DNA of 64,000 nt from Tianweitania aestuarii (GCF_018457165.1 NZ_JAFMNX010000001.1:1600095-1664094), one strand, 5' to 3'. Positions 19,147 through 28,165 are shown, counted from the first letter of the stretch. A program made the numbers and translations. The notes: a model not told the origin generated them from the letters alone.

Positions 19147-19899
19147 TTACGCCATCCGCACCGCACGCGGCCGCACTTCCCCGAAAAAGCCAACAAACAG
19201 GAAGCCAACGAGAAAGCCGCCGACATGCGCTTCCCAGGCAACGGCGCCCATGTCTTCCGGCGTGAGATAGCCCATGCCAGAAATGAGGTTCACGGCCATC
19301 CAAACCACGAGAAACACGATCACCGTGCGCGAGGTCAGGCTTTCCGCAATGGTCAGCGGCGGGCCGGAAAAGCGCCCTTGTCCCCAGCGTCGGTCGATCT
19401 GAAAGCCAAAGCGCGCGGCTGCGCCCATCATCCCGGAAATGGCACCGGATGCACCCACCAGCGGGATCTCCGAGCCGGTATGCAAGGCGTAATGCAGGGC
19501 GACAGCTCCCCAGGCGGTCACCAGCCAAAAGGCGAAAAAGCGCCATGGTCCCATGCGGTTGGCGAGCGGCGAACCGAAAGCGGCGAGCCAGACCATGTTG
19601 ACGATCAGGTGCGACCAGCCGCCGTGTAGGAAAGCGTAGGTCACCGTGCTCGTCACGGCATAGATGTCGAACAGATACTCGCCGGAATAGCGCACCGGGA
19701 TAAAGGCGGCGCGCACCATCAGATCGATGTCCTGCTCTTCCGTCAGGAGATAAAGACGCACGAGATGCACGCCCACGCACAGCGCGATCATCAGCAAAAC
19801 GGCGCTGGGAATGTTGAACAGGGGTTCGCGCGGCGCGCTAGCGGCGGGGCCGGGTTCAACAACAGCGTCGGTGCGCTGATTCTCTTCTGGGATGCTCAT
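19147..19899 (-). CDS. Rhomboid-family intramembrane serine protease
   Basis: 250-aa polytopic membrane protein with about six hydrophobic helices. The catalytic dyad is visible: Ser151 in GASGAISG (149-156) and His224 in WEAHVGGFLVG; the HLIVNM (97-102) oxyanion-helper motif is intact. An N-terminal cytosolic tail of about 28 residues precedes TM1. Rhomboids cleave transmembrane substrates; the target here is unknown. A minus-strand terminator hairpin lies just upstream of the start, separating it from any earlier transcript. Confidence 0.9.
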   Translation of the reverse strand: MSIPEENQRTDAVVEPGPAASAPREPLFNIPSAVLLMIALCVGVHLVRLYLLTEEQDIDLMVRAAFIPVRYSGEYLFDIYAVTSTVTYAFLHGGWSHLIVNMVWLAAFGSPLANRMGPWRFFAFWLVTAWGAVALHYALHTGSEIPLVGASGAISGMMGAAARFGFQIDRRWGQGRFSGPPLTIAESLTSRTVIVFLVVWMAVNLISGMGYLTPEDMGAVAWEAHVGGFLVGFLFVGFFGEVRPRAVRMA

Positions 19900-19914
19900 C
19901 GGACATAGATCGCC

Positions 19915-19945
19915 CTAAAAAGAAGGCCGTTCAAGGTTTCCCTCG
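19915..19945 (-). terminator. Minus-strand terminator-like hairpin upstream of the rhomboid gene
   Basis: 9-bp stem AGGCCGTTC / GAACGGCCT with a 12-nt loop, followed on the minus strand by TCTTTTT. No annotated minus-strand gene lies directly upstream; see the findings for a candidate small transcript. Confidence 0.7.
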
Positions 19946-20198
19946 AACGGCCTGGTCGAGCCCCCACGCTCCCCCGAAAACATCACTGTAACCGCGCTTC
20001 TCTGCGGTTGCGGCCATTTTGACCCAATCCAATCGCTTCAGCAACGTAAACCCTTTGTTAACCTTAACTGACCTGCTCCGTGAACAAGAGGACGGCGTGA
20101 CTGGCACGCTTCCTGCTGCGGGCAGCATGAAAAGCGTCGGGTGGCTCCAACTTGTTCACCGATGGCACACCGCCGGCGATCATGGAGAACAGGAATTC

Positions 20199-20837
20199 AT
20201 GAAACTGCAGGGTTCAATAGACCTTTTCCATTACTGGAATCGGCTGCGCGACGGGCGCCCTGCTCCGCTACGCTCGGAGATCGAGCCCGCGGACATCAAG
20301 GATCTGCTTGCCGACACCTTTATCCTCGAACTGGATACGCGTGGCGGCCCGGTGTTTCGTCTGGCAGGCACGCGGCTTTGCGCGACCTATGGCCGTGAAC
20401 TGAAAGGCTATGCCTTTGCGTCGATGTGGACGCCGCGCGACCAGAAGGTCGTGGCACGCCTGTGCAACAACGCCTTCCACGACAAGACGGTCGTTTCGAT
20501 CAGCTTTCACGGGATCAGCGACACGCAGCGCGAGCATCCGTTCGAATTGCTGCTTCTGCCGCTCAACGGTGGTCGCGACAGTTTACGCGCGCTTGGCATC
20601 GTCAACACGAAGGAACGGCCGTTCTGGATGGGTGCGGACCCGATCCGGGAGAATGTGCTGCAATCCGTGCGCGTCATCGATCCGGAGATCGAACCGGTGT
20701 TCTTGAAATCGCGACCGGCCATCGAAGTGCCTTCGCTTGCGCCCGGCGACCGCCACTTCAACCCGTTGGATGTGTTTTCCGGTCCCGGCCGACGCATCCG
20801 CCACCTCGTTGTTCTGGACGGTGGACGCGGCGAATAA
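20199..20837 (+). CDS. PAS-domain protein (PAS_5 type)
   Basis: 212-aa cytosolic protein matching the alphaproteobacterial PAS_5 group by its pattern: YWNRLRDGRPAPLRSEIEP, ADTFILELD... FRLAGTRLCATYGRELKGYAF, then a second half with ELLLLPLNGG. No kinase, HTH or GGDEF domain is attached, so it is probably a stand-alone sensor or adaptor. The start at 20199 is favoured by AGGA shortly upstream and by where the domain begins; a longer frame to 20019 has a low-information N-terminus. It precedes parE with a gap of about 108 bp in which no clear promoter was recognised. Confidence 0.75.
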   Translation: MKLQGSIDLFHYWNRLRDGRPAPLRSEIEPADIKDLLADTFILELDTRGGPVFRLAGTRLCATYGRELKGYAFASMWTPRDQKVVARLCNNAFHDKTVVSISFHGISDTQREHPFELLLLPLNGGRDSLRALGIVNTKERPFWMGADPIRENVLQSVRVIDPEIEPVFLKSRPAIEVPSLAPGDRHFNPLDVFSGPGRRIRHLVVLDGGRGE

Positions 20838-20945
20838 TGGGGACGACCACCCCGAAATCGTGAACGGAACCGGAACACAACTCGCATAGGTCCGCGAGCC
20901 GTGCAATATTGTGCGTTGATTCGCAGTACCGGGACCGAGTTCAGA

Positions 20946-23144
20946 ATGACCGATACAAACGACCTTTTCGGAATGCTCGATGCGCAGCCAGCGCGGGCAA
21001 AAACGAAGCCGGTTGATCCGATTCTGCAGGCCGCGCGCGAACGCGCCGCGAAAAAGCCCCTGCCGAACGCAGCACCCGAAGCACAAGCAGCCGAAACACC
21101 GCCTGAGCCCGTCGCGACCGCTCCGCTGGCGACACCCAACGAGCCAGCAGCTCCAGCACCCGCACCAGCACCCCGCACGCCGAAGACACAGCCGCCGCGC
21201 GAAGTCGCCGAAAGCTATAGCGCCGCTGACATCGAGGTTCTGGAAGGACTGGAACCGGTGCGCCGCCGCCCGGGCATGTATATCGGCGGCACGGACGAAA
21301 AAGCACTGCACCATCTGTTCGCCGAAGTCATCGACAACTCGATGGACGAAGCGGTGGCAGGGCATGCGACCTTCATCGAGGTCGAACTGTCGGCTGACGG
21401 CTTCTTGAGCGTCACCGACAACGGCCGCGGCATCCCGGTCGATCCGCATCCCAAGTTCAAGGACAAGTCGGCGCTCGAGGTCATCATGACCACGCTGCAT
21501 GCCGGCGGCAAGTTCGATTCCAAGGTGTATGAAACATCCGGCGGTCTGCACGGCGTCGGCGTGTCCGTCGTGAATGCGCTGTCCGACGTGCTCGAAGTCG
21601 AGGTCGCACGCGGCCGCCAGCTTTGGCGCCAGCGCTTCTCGCGCGGCATTGCGCAAGGCGGGCTGGAAAGCCTGGGCGAAGTGCATAATCGCCGTGGCAC
21701 GAAAGTGCGCTTTCATCCCGACGAGCAGATCTTCGGCAAGGGCGCGCATTTCCTGCCCGAGCGCATCTACAAGATGGCGCGCTCGAAGGCGTTCTTGTTT
21801 GCAGGCGTCGAAATCCGTTGGTCCTGCGACCCGGCCCTTCTGAAGGAAAAGGACGAGACGCCGCAGCGCGCCGTGTTCCACTTCCCCGGCGGCTTGAAGG
21901 ATTATCTCACCGCGCAGCTCGGCAGCGAGATGCAGGTCACGCGCGAGATCTTTGCCGGCAAGACGGAAAAGCAGGGCGGCCACGGTGCGCTGGAATGGGC
22001 GGTCACCTGGTATGGCGGCGACGGCTACGTCAATTCCTACTGCAACACGATCCCCACGCCCGAAGGCGGCACGCATGAAGCCGGCTTTCGCACGGGGCTG
22101 ACGCGCGGCTTGAAGGCCTATGCCGAACTCACCGGCAACAAGCGGGCCTCGATCGTCACCGCCGATGACGTCATGATCTCGGCCGCGGGTATGCTGTCGG
22201 TGTTCATCCGCGAACCGGAATTCGTCGGCCAAACTAAGGACAAGCTGGCGACGCTGGAAGCGCAGCGCATCGTGGAAAACGCGATCCGCGATCCGTTCGA
22301 TCACTGGCTGGCGGACAATCCGCAGGAAGCCTCCAAGCTTCTAGACTGGGTGATCGCGCGCGCCGACGAGCGTTTGAAGCGACGTCAGGAAAAAGAAGTC
22401 AGCCGCAAGAGCGCGGTGCGCAAGCTGCGTCTGCCCGGCAAGCTCGCCGACTGCACGCAAACGGCGGCACAGGGCGCTGAACTCTTCATCGTCGAGGGCG
22501 ATTCGGCCGGTGGCTCCGCCAAGCAGGCGCGCGACCGTGCCAGCCAGGCGATCCTGCCCCTGCGCGGCAAGATCCTCAACGTGGCGTCTGCCGGTTCGGA
22601 AAAGCTCGGCGCCAACCAGCAGATTTCGGATCTGATCCAGGCGCTGGGCTGCGGCACGCGCTCGAAATATCGCGACGAGGATCTGCGCTATGACCGCGTG
22701 ATCATCATGACGGATGCCGACGTCGATGGCGCGCATATCGCATCGCTGCTGATCACCTTCTTTTATCAGGAGATGCCGAACCTGATCCGCGACGGTCACC
22801 TTTATATGGCCGTGCCGCCGCTTTACCGGATCAGCCAGGGCGGCAAGGTCATGTATGCGCGCGACGATGCGCATAAGGATCAGCTTCTCAAGGCGGAGTT
22901 CACCGGTCGCGGCAAGATCGAGATCGGCCGCTTCAAGGGCCTTGGCGAGATGATGGCATCGCAGCTGAAGGAAACCACGATGGACCCGAAGAAGCGCACG
23001 CTTCTGCGCGTCGAGGTTCCACAGCTGCAGGACGAGGCGGATGCGACCAAGGCGTCTGTGGACGCGCTGATGGGCACCAAGCCGGAACTGCGTTTCCGCT
23101 TCATCCAGGACAATGCGGAATTCGCCGGGGCGCTTGATATCTGA
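20946..23144 (+). CDS. parE: DNA topoisomerase IV subunit B
   Basis: ATPase subunit of topoisomerase IV, which decatenates daughter chromosomes. The 732-aa product has the GHKL ATPase motifs (EVIDNSMDEAVAG, VTDNGRGIPVD, GGLHGVGVSVVNALS), the transducer domain, and the TOPRIM motif ELFIVEGDSAGGSAKQARDR with DADVDGAHI. The PVEGDSAGG/IIMTDADVDG arrangement and lack of a GyrB insert fit ParE. An unusual P/A-rich low-complexity N-terminal tail of about 80 residues precedes SYSAADIEVLEGLEPVRRRPGMYIG. ATG 20946 is chosen over an upstream in-frame start. Confidence 0.95.
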   Translation: MTDTNDLFGMLDAQPARAKTKPVDPILQAARERAAKKPLPNAAPEAQAAETPPEPVATAPLATPNEPAAPAPAPAPRTPKTQPPREVAESYSAADIEVLEGLEPVRRRPGMYIGGTDEKALHHLFAEVIDNSMDEAVAGHATFIEVELSADGFLSVTDNGRGIPVDPHPKFKDKSALEVIMTTLHAGGKFDSKVYETSGGLHGVGVSVVNALSDVLEVEVARGRQLWRQRFSRGIAQGGLESLGEVHNRRGTKVRFHPDEQIFGKGAHFLPERIYKMARSKAFLFAGVEIRWSCDPALLKEKDETPQRAVFHFPGGLKDYLTAQLGSEMQVTREIFAGKTEKQGGHGALEWAVTWYGGDGYVNSYCNTIPTPEGGTHEAGFRTGLTRGLKAYAELTGNKRASIVTADDVMISAAGMLSVFIREPEFVGQTKDKLATLEAQRIVENAIRDPFDHWLADNPQEASKLLDWVIARADERLKRRQEKEVSRKSAVRKLRLPGKLADCTQTAAQGAELFIVEGDSAGGSAKQARDRASQAILPLRGKILNVASAGSEKLGANQQISDLIQALGCGTRSKYRDEDLRYDRVIIMTDADVDGAHIASLLITFFYQEMPNLIRDGHLYMAVPPLYRISQGGKVMYARDDAHKDQLLKAEFTGRGKIEIGRFKGLGEMMASQLKETTMDPKKRTLLRVEVPQLQDEADATKASVDALMGTKPELRFRFIQDNAEFAGALDI

Positions 23145-23150
23145 GCGGGT

Positions 23151-24272
23151 TCAAGCCGCCGCGATTGCCCGTGCATGATGGCGGGCGTTTTCGCGCAGGG
23201 CTTCGAGGTGGATGCGGCGAATGAGGCTGGCGACTTCGCCGCTCGGATCATCCTTCAGCGCCTGCAGCATTGCCCAGGTCACTTCCTGCGTTCCGGCAAC
23301 GCGTTTGCCGTTGGCGACCTCACGCCAAAGAGACAGCGCGCTGATGATCACGGGCTGAAGGTTCTCCGGCAAACCGGCCGAGCGCATCAGGGCACCAAGC
23401 GCCACATCGCGGCCGCGTGCCAAAAGCGCGCCGACATGCCGCTCGCTTTGGCCCGTCAGCGCAACGAGCGCTGCGCCGAAGAAGTCGATCTTGCCGGCGG
23501 CAACGGCGCGGAGAAGAAAGCCGGTGGTGAGCTCACCGCGCAGACGCAGATGCTCGATCAAGGCCGGATGCTCGTTGCTCCCGGTGCGATCAATTAGGGT
23601 GAGCGACGCCTTCGTGCAGGCTTCGCGCGCCATGCGGGCCGCCCTCGCCTCGCCCATGATGCCAAGGAGAAACGGCGAGCGTCCCAGCGTTTCTCCGAGT
23701 TGAACAAGAAGCAGATGGCGGCAGTCGGATGGCAGCTCCGCCAGGTTCAGCATGGCTTCGCGCAGATCGGCACGATCACCGAACCGCTCGATCATGCGCC
23801 GAAAGCTCACAGCGGCGATGTCGGCGCCGGAATTTTCCAGAAGCGCCACACAGGCTTCCACTTCGCCGACCTCTGCGATGGCTGCGGCAAGGCTGATGCC
23901 GACCCAGGCACGGCGCGCAACCACGCATTGCACCGGCGTCGGCGCAACCGCGAAGCGGTCGATCAGATCGGCTTCCGTCAACAACGGGGAGCGGCCGAGA
24001 ACGAGCGACGCGACTTCGATCTGGTCGCCAGCCAGAGCGGCGATGATCTGTGGCGGTGCCTTGCGGCTCATCGACAGGGCTTCGGCCATGGCGAGGCGCA
24101 CCTTGGATGAGGGATCGTCAAGAAGCAGCGTGAGAGCCGCTTCGGCTGCACAGCGATCCTCGAACTCCAGGGTTCCATCGATATAAGCGCGCGACAAGGC
24201 GGCAGCGGCAGCGGCGCGTTCGCAAACGCGCGCGGTGTCGATCCACCTCAAGAAATGCGCCACGACAACCAT
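23151..24272 (-). CDS. DUF2336-domain protein
   Basis: 373-aa, mostly alpha-helical cytosolic protein matching the alphaproteobacterial DUF2336 family: ALTLLLDDPSSKVRLAMAEALS, PPQIIAALAGDQIEVASLVLGRSPLLTEADLIDR (HEAT-like helices), then CRHLLLVQLGETL and a C-terminal half rich in Leu/Ala helices. The function is unknown. The ATG at 24272 has GGGG 7 nt upstream; a GTG at 24293 is an alternative. It ends 6 bp after the convergent parE. It is divergent from the MaoC gene across an intergenic region holding a 10-bp-arm inverted repeat. Confidence 0.8.
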   Translation of the reverse strand: MVVVAHFLRWIDTARVCERAAAAAALSRAYIDGTLEFEDRCAAEAALTLLLDDPSSKVRLAMAEALSMSRKAPPQIIAALAGDQIEVASLVLGRSPLLTEADLIDRFAVAPTPVQCVVARRAWVGISLAAAIAEVGEVEACVALLENSGADIAAVSFRRMIERFGDRADLREAMLNLAELPSDCRHLLLVQLGETLGRSPFLLGIMGEARAARMAREACTKASLTLIDRTGSNEHPALIEHLRLRGELTTGFLLRAVAAGKIDFFGAALVALTGQSERHVGALLARGRDVALGALMRSAGLPENLQPVIISALSLWREVANGKRVAGTQEVTWAMLQALKDDPSGEVASLIRRIHLEALRENARHHARAIAAA

Positions 24273-24302
24273 GCTTTCGCCCCGACCTTCCACGCTTGAA
24301 CC

Positions 24303-24338
24303 TTATGGTGAAAAGTGTTTACGAACGGTTCACCATAA
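24303..24338. promoter_or_regulatory. Long inverted repeat between DUF2336 and MaoC genes
   Basis: Perfect 10-bp arms TTATGGTGAA (24303-24312) and TTCACCATAA (24329-24338) around a 16-nt spacer. It lies centrally in the divergent 82-bp gap, so a dimeric regulator bound here could control both genes. No candidate regulator is adjacent. Confidence 0.5.
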
Positions 24339-24354
24339 ATGCGGGAGGCGTGGA

Positions 24355-24810
24355 ATGGCTGGGCTTTATCTCGAACAGTTCGAAGTGGGCGCGGTGATCC
24401 GCCATACGCTGACGAAGAGCGTGACCGAAAGCGACAACATGCTGTTCTCGGTCATGACGCTCAACCCGCAGCCGCTGCATATCGATTTCGACTTCGCCGC
24501 CAAGAGCGAGTGGGGCCGCCCGCTGGTCAACTCGCTGTTCACGCTCGGCCTGATGATCGGCATTTCCGTTCACGACACGACGCTCGGCACCACGATCGGC
24601 AATCTTGGCATGACGGATACCGAGTTCCCGCATCCCGTTTTTCACGGCGACACTATCCGCTGCGAAACCGAGATCAAGTCGGTGCGTGAGTCGCGCTCGA
24701 AGCCTGATCGCGGCATCGTCGAGTTCGAGCATCGCGCCTTCAACCAGGACGGCGTGCTGGTGGCGCGTTGCACGCGGCAGGCCATGATGCTCAAGACGCC
24801 GAAAGCCTGA
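24355..24810 (+). CDS. MaoC-family (R)-specific enoyl-CoA hydratase-like protein
   Basis: 151-aa hot-dog-fold protein. The segment SVTESDNMLFSVMTLNPQPLHIDFDFAAKSEWGRPLVNSLFTLGLMIG matches the MaoC hydratase motif, with the catalytic Asp/His pair expected around NPQPLHID. It is probably a CoA-ester hydratase (mesaconyl/beta-methylmalyl-CoA type in related gene pairs). GGGAGG precedes the ATG closely. The stop is 3 bp before the CitE-like lyase gene, a pairing typical of C4/C5 dicarboxyl-CoA metabolism. The exact substrate is not determined. Confidence 0.82.
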   Translation: MAGLYLEQFEVGAVIRHTLTKSVTESDNMLFSVMTLNPQPLHIDFDFAAKSEWGRPLVNSLFTLGLMIGISVHDTTLGTTIGNLGMTDTEFPHPVFHGDTIRCETEIKSVRESRSKPDRGIVEFEHRAFNQDGVLVARCTRQAMMLKTPKA

Positions 24811-24813
24811 TCG

Positions 24814-25686
24814 ATGCGCTCGCTGTTGTTTGTGCCGGGCGATTCTGCCCGCAAGCTGGAAAAGGGGTTTGCGTCCGGAGCCGATGTGCTCCTGATCGAC
24901 CTGGAAGACAGCGTCAGCCTCGCCAACAAGGACGCCGCACGCAAACTGACGGCGGAGTTCCTTCTTTCCAACCGCAACGCGAACGGGCCGCAGCTTTATG
25001 TTCGCACCAACGATCTGCGTTCAGGGCTGATCGACGATGATCTCGAAGCGGTGATGGGAAGCGCGCCCGTCGGCATTCTTTTGCCGAAAGCCGCCGCCAG
25101 CAGCGACGTCGATCATCTTTCCACGAAGCTGCGCGTGCATGAAGCCGAGCATGATCTGGCTGATGGCAGCACGAAGATCATCGCGCTGATCACGGAAACG
25201 CCGGCAGCGGTGCTCGCGGCGTCCACCTGGCAGCAGCGCCATCCGCGTCTCGCGGCTCTGACCTGGGGTGCGGAAGATCTGTCGGCCGAGATCGGCGCGG
25301 AACGGACGCGCACGGACGATGGCGAGTTGACCGACGTGTTTCGGCTGGCCCGCGCCCTTACCGTGCTTGCAGCCTCCGCAACAGAGGCAGCACCGCTCGA
25401 TACGGTTTTCGTAAATTTTCGCGATGAAGACGGTTTGCGGCGCGAATGCTTCGAAGCCGCTCGTGATGGCTTTACGGGCAAGATGGCGATCCACCCCGCA
25501 CAGGTGCCGGTGATCAACGCGGCATTCACGCCGGATACGCAGGCAATCGAACGGGCGCAGGCGATCGTCGATGCCTTTGCCGCGGCCGGAAATCCCGGTG
25601 TTGTCGGGATCGACGGCAAGATGTTCGACCGTCCGCATCTCAAGCGCGCGCAGCGACTGCTGGCGCGCGCCGGATCGGCAGGTTAA
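24814..25686 (+). CDS. CoA-ester lyase (CitE / HpcH-HpaI aldolase family)
   Basis: 290-aa TIM-barrel protein of the malyl/citramalyl/citryl-CoA lyase family. Family features are LLFVPGDSARKLEKGFASGADVLLIDLEDSV (4-34, Asp/Glu metal region), VRTNDLRSGL (CoA/acid-binding Arg), ALITETPAAV (catalytic Glu), LTWGAEDLSAEIG, and GFTGKMAIHPAQVPVIN. It follows the MaoC gene by 3 bp, so the two are an operon likely handling a beta-hydroxyacyl-CoA made by the hydratase. The 3' end overlaps the convergent flavin-reductase-like gene by 4 bp. Confidence 0.85.
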   Translation: MRSLLFVPGDSARKLEKGFASGADVLLIDLEDSVSLANKDAARKLTAEFLLSNRNANGPQLYVRTNDLRSGLIDDDLEAVMGSAPVGILLPKAAASSDVDHLSTKLRVHEAEHDLADGSTKIIALITETPAAVLAASTWQQRHPRLAALTWGAEDLSAEIGAERTRTDDGELTDVFRLARALTVLAASATEAAPLDTVFVNFRDEDGLRRECFEAARDGFTGKMAIHPAQVPVINAAFTPDTQAIERAQAIVDAFAAAGNPGVVGIDGKMFDRPHLKRAQRLLARAGSAG

Positions 25687-26297
25687 GCGCGATCGTCTTC
25701 CCAGCGCGGCCGGCGCAGCGCAAAGGTTTCGGTGACGCTGGCATAGTCCATGTAGCCCAGCCGTGCCGTGCTGCCGGCCTTCACGATGTCGAACAAGCCA
25801 TCGGTCAGATAGGCATCGTCCAGATAAACGCCGACCACCTGACCGATCACCACATGCGAATTGGTGATCGTGCCATCCAGCGTCTTCGGCCGGAAGATTT
25901 CCGTGACCTTGCATTCCAGAGCGGCATGCGCTTCCGCCACGCGCGGCGCACCGACGAACCGGGATGGCGCCATCGTCAGGCCGGCATAGTCGAACTCATT
26001 GGTTCCGCGCGGCGCATCGACCGAGCTGCGGTTCATGGCTTCCACGAGATCGCGGCTGACGAGATTGGCGACGAACTCACCGCTGTCTTCCGCAAAGCTC
26101 GAACTGTCTTTGGCGCCTTCCGACGAAAACCAGATCAGCGGAGGATTGCCGGACAGCGCGTTGAAGAAGGAATATGGCGCCAGGTTCACCTGACCATCGG
26201 ACGACTTCGTGGAAATCCAGCCGATCGGCCGTGGCGCGACGATCGCCTTGAACGGATCATGCGGCAGACCGTGGCCGTTGGCAGGTTCATAAAACAT
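25683..26297 (-). CDS. Flavin reductase-like / FMN-binding split-barrel protein
   Basis: 204-aa soluble protein of the flavin-reductase-like FMN-binding superfamily: FKAIVAPRPIGWISTKSSDGQVNLAPYSFFNALSGNPPLIWFSSEG (FMN-binding barrel), SGEFVANLVSRDLVEAMN, and a long insertion typical of the DUF/flavoredoxin-like subgroup (HAALECKVTEIF, NSHVVIGQVVGVYL). It may supply reduced flavin or act as a flavin oxidoreductase. It follows the nitroreductase gene by 3 bp on the same strand, so a two-gene flavoprotein operon is likely. Confidence 0.83.
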   Translation of the reverse strand: MFYEPANGHGLPHDPFKAIVAPRPIGWISTKSSDGQVNLAPYSFFNALSGNPPLIWFSSEGAKDSSSFAEDSGEFVANLVSRDLVEAMNRSSVDAPRGTNEFDYAGLTMAPSRFVGAPRVAEAHAALECKVTEIFRPKTLDGTITNSHVVIGQVVGVYLDDAYLTDGLFDIVKAGSTARLGYMDYASVTETFALRRPRWEDDRA

Positions 26298-26300
26298 GAT

Positions 26301-26882
26301 TTACTCCGCAGGTCCCGCGTAATCACTGACGATCTCGTCGAGGGCTGGCCGCGGGCGATCGGACAGCTCCCCTTTATAGGTGCCGATATGGATGAAGCCG
26401 ACGACGCGCTCGTCCGACTTCAGCCCGAGCAGGCGACGCCCTTCCGGATGATCGGAATACCAGTTGGAAATCCAGTTCGCGGCATAGCCCAGGCCATTGG
26501 CTGCCAGAATCAGGTTCATCGCCGCAGCACCGCCAGACAGGAACTTCTCCCAATCGGGGATCCTCGGATGCGGCTTGGGCACCGACACGACGCCGATCAC
26601 CAGCGGCGCGCGGGAGAATCGGCTGAGCTCCTGCTTGCGGCGCCCTTCTTCAAGCGGGCCTTCCAGCTGCTCCGCCAGGTCCGCCAGTTTTTCGCCAACG
26701 TCCACACGCGCCTGGCCGCGATACAGAATGAAGCGCCAGGGCGCGAGCCGGCCGTGGTCTGGCACGCGCGAGGCGATCCGCAGGATGGTTTCGAGCTCGG
26801 CGTCGGACGGAGCGGGCTCCGCGAGGTCTTTGATCGGAATGGACTTGCGGGTAGACAGAAAGTCGATGATGTCGGAAGACAT
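26301..26882 (-). CDS. Nitroreductase-family protein (YdjA-like)
   Basis: 193-aa FMN oxidoreductase of the nitroreductase fold. The FMN phosphate contact RKSIPIKDL (12-20), APSDAELETILRIASRVPDHGRLAPWRFILY and LSGGAAAMNLILAANGLGYAANW fit the small YdjA/YfkO group. The start at 26882 has CAGGAG upstream. The substrate is unknown. It is the first gene of an apparent operon with the flavin-reductase-like gene and is divergent from the secreted-protein gene at 27 kb. Confidence 0.86.
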   Translation of the reverse strand: MSSDIIDFLSTRKSIPIKDLAEPAPSDAELETILRIASRVPDHGRLAPWRFILYRGQARVDVGEKLADLAEQLEGPLEEGRRKQELSRFSRAPLVIGVVSVPKPHPRIPDWEKFLSGGAAAMNLILAANGLGYAANWISNWYSDHPEGRRLLGLKSDERVVGFIHIGTYKGELSDRPRPALDEIVSDYAGPAE

Positions 26883-27025
26883 GAAAAAATCTCCTGAAGC
26901 GATGGGAGGTGAGCTGCGTGCCTCAGCCGCAAAATGTCTGGGCCATGCTGTAGGGGAATCGTCTTGAAATTGCCACCGCGCCAATGTCCAAAGCAGGTCG
27001 GTGATCAGGGTCAAACCGTCGTGAC

Positions 27026-28165
27026 ATGATGAAAACAGCACTGCGTTCCACAACCCTGGGCGTTGCCCTTGTGGCTATGGTCATGAGCAACGCCTTTGCG
27101 CAGCAAGGTGGCGGGCTTGGTGAACCGGGCGGCGCTCAGATCGACGGCGACCCCGGCGTGCCATCGGAAGGTCATAGCGGTCGTCGACCTTTGTTCGGAG
27201 CGTCGGACGCCGTTGCAGATCCCTCAGATGCCGATGGCTTTCCCGACGCGCCGCTGGCCACGCCAGGATTCGGCGGCGAAGAACCCGCAGCGGTGCTTCC
27301 CGATGTGAAGCTGCCGGGCATCAACAATTATGCGCCTGCAAACCAGCAGACGCCGTTGGCGACCGGTGATCTCGGCGAGATCACGTTGGAAGCGCAGCTG
27401 ACCGAGAACGCCAAGGAAATCCCCCGCGGTCTGGTGTGGCGGGTGTTTCGGCCCGACGCCGATGCGGACGGCAAGCTGCCGATGGTTGCTTCGGCACAAG
27501 GCGGCACGAGCGTGTTTCAGCTGGAACCCGGCAGCTACCTCGTTCACGCAGCCTACGGCCGCGCAGGCGTGACCAAGCGCATCACCGTGACCCGCGAGCC
27601 GAAGCGCGAAAATCTGGTGCTCGATGCGGGCGGTTTGAAGCTCGATGCCGTGTTGTCGGGCGGCATGCGTATTCCCTCGGACAAGCTGCGCTTTTCGATC
27701 TTCGACAGCCATTCGGATGCCACTGGCGAGCGGGCGCTGATCATTCCCGATGTCAGCCCGGGCACCGTCGTGCGGCTGAACGCCGGCACCTATCACGTGG
27801 TTTCCACCTACGGCACGGTGAATGCCGTGATCCGCTCGGACATCCGCGTCGAAAGCGGCCAGCTGACCGAAGCGACGGTCGAGCACAAGGCGGCGCAGAT
27901 GACGATGAAGCTGGTGCGCGAAGTCGGTGGCGAGGCCATTGCCGACACGGCTTGGTCGGTGGTCACCGGTTCCGGCGATATCGTGCAGGAAAATGTCGGC
28001 GCCTTCGCTTCGATGGTGCTGGCAGAAGGCACCTATACGGCCGTGGCACGCAACCGCGATCGCATCTACAGCCGCGACTTCACGGTTGTCGCCGGCCGCA
28101 ATCAGGATGTGGAAGTGCTGGCCACCGAAGGCCAGCCGGCAAGTCCTGCCGAAGCGACCGAGTAA
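27026..28165 (+). CDS. Secreted protein of unknown function, beta-rich repeats
   Basis: 379-aa protein with a clear Sec signal peptide (MMKTALRSTTLGVALVAMVMSNAFAQQ, cleavage after AFA). A Gly/Pro/Asp-rich linker to about residue 110 is followed by repeated beta-sandwich-like units with a recurring pattern: LEPGSYLVHAAYGRAGVTKRITV, VRLNAGTYHVVSTYGTVNAVIRSDIRV and VLAEGTYTAVARNRDRIYSRDFTV. These units resemble carboxypeptidase-regulatory or Ig-like repeats. I do not recognise a named family. The Shine-Dalgarno is weak; either of two adjacent ATGs could be used. Confidence 0.75.
   Translation: MMKTALRSTTLGVALVAMVMSNAFAQQGGGLGEPGGAQIDGDPGVPSEGHSGRRPLFGASDAVADPSDADGFPDAPLATPGFGGEEPAAVLPDVKLPGINNYAPANQQTPLATGDLGEITLEAQLTENAKEIPRGLVWRVFRPDADADGKLPMVASAQGGTSVFQLEPGSYLVHAAYGRAGVTKRITVTREPKRENLVLDAGGLKLDAVLSGGMRIPSDKLRFSIFDSHSDATGERALIIPDVSPGTVVRLNAGTYHVVSTYGTVNAVIRSDIRVESGQLTEATVEHKAAQMTMKLVREVGGEAIADTAWSVVTGSGDIVQENVGAFASMVLAEGTYTAVARNRDRIYSRDFTVVAGRNQDVEVLATEGQPASPAEATE

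Noticed and set aside
20838..20945. EcfG-type promoter before parE
   Set aside because: Two GGAAC tracts are present, but neither has TT or CGTT at the correct spacing.
20583..22304. 573-aa minus-strand frame over parE
   Set aside because: Antisense to the conserved ATPase and TOPRIM motifs of parE; no motif of its own.
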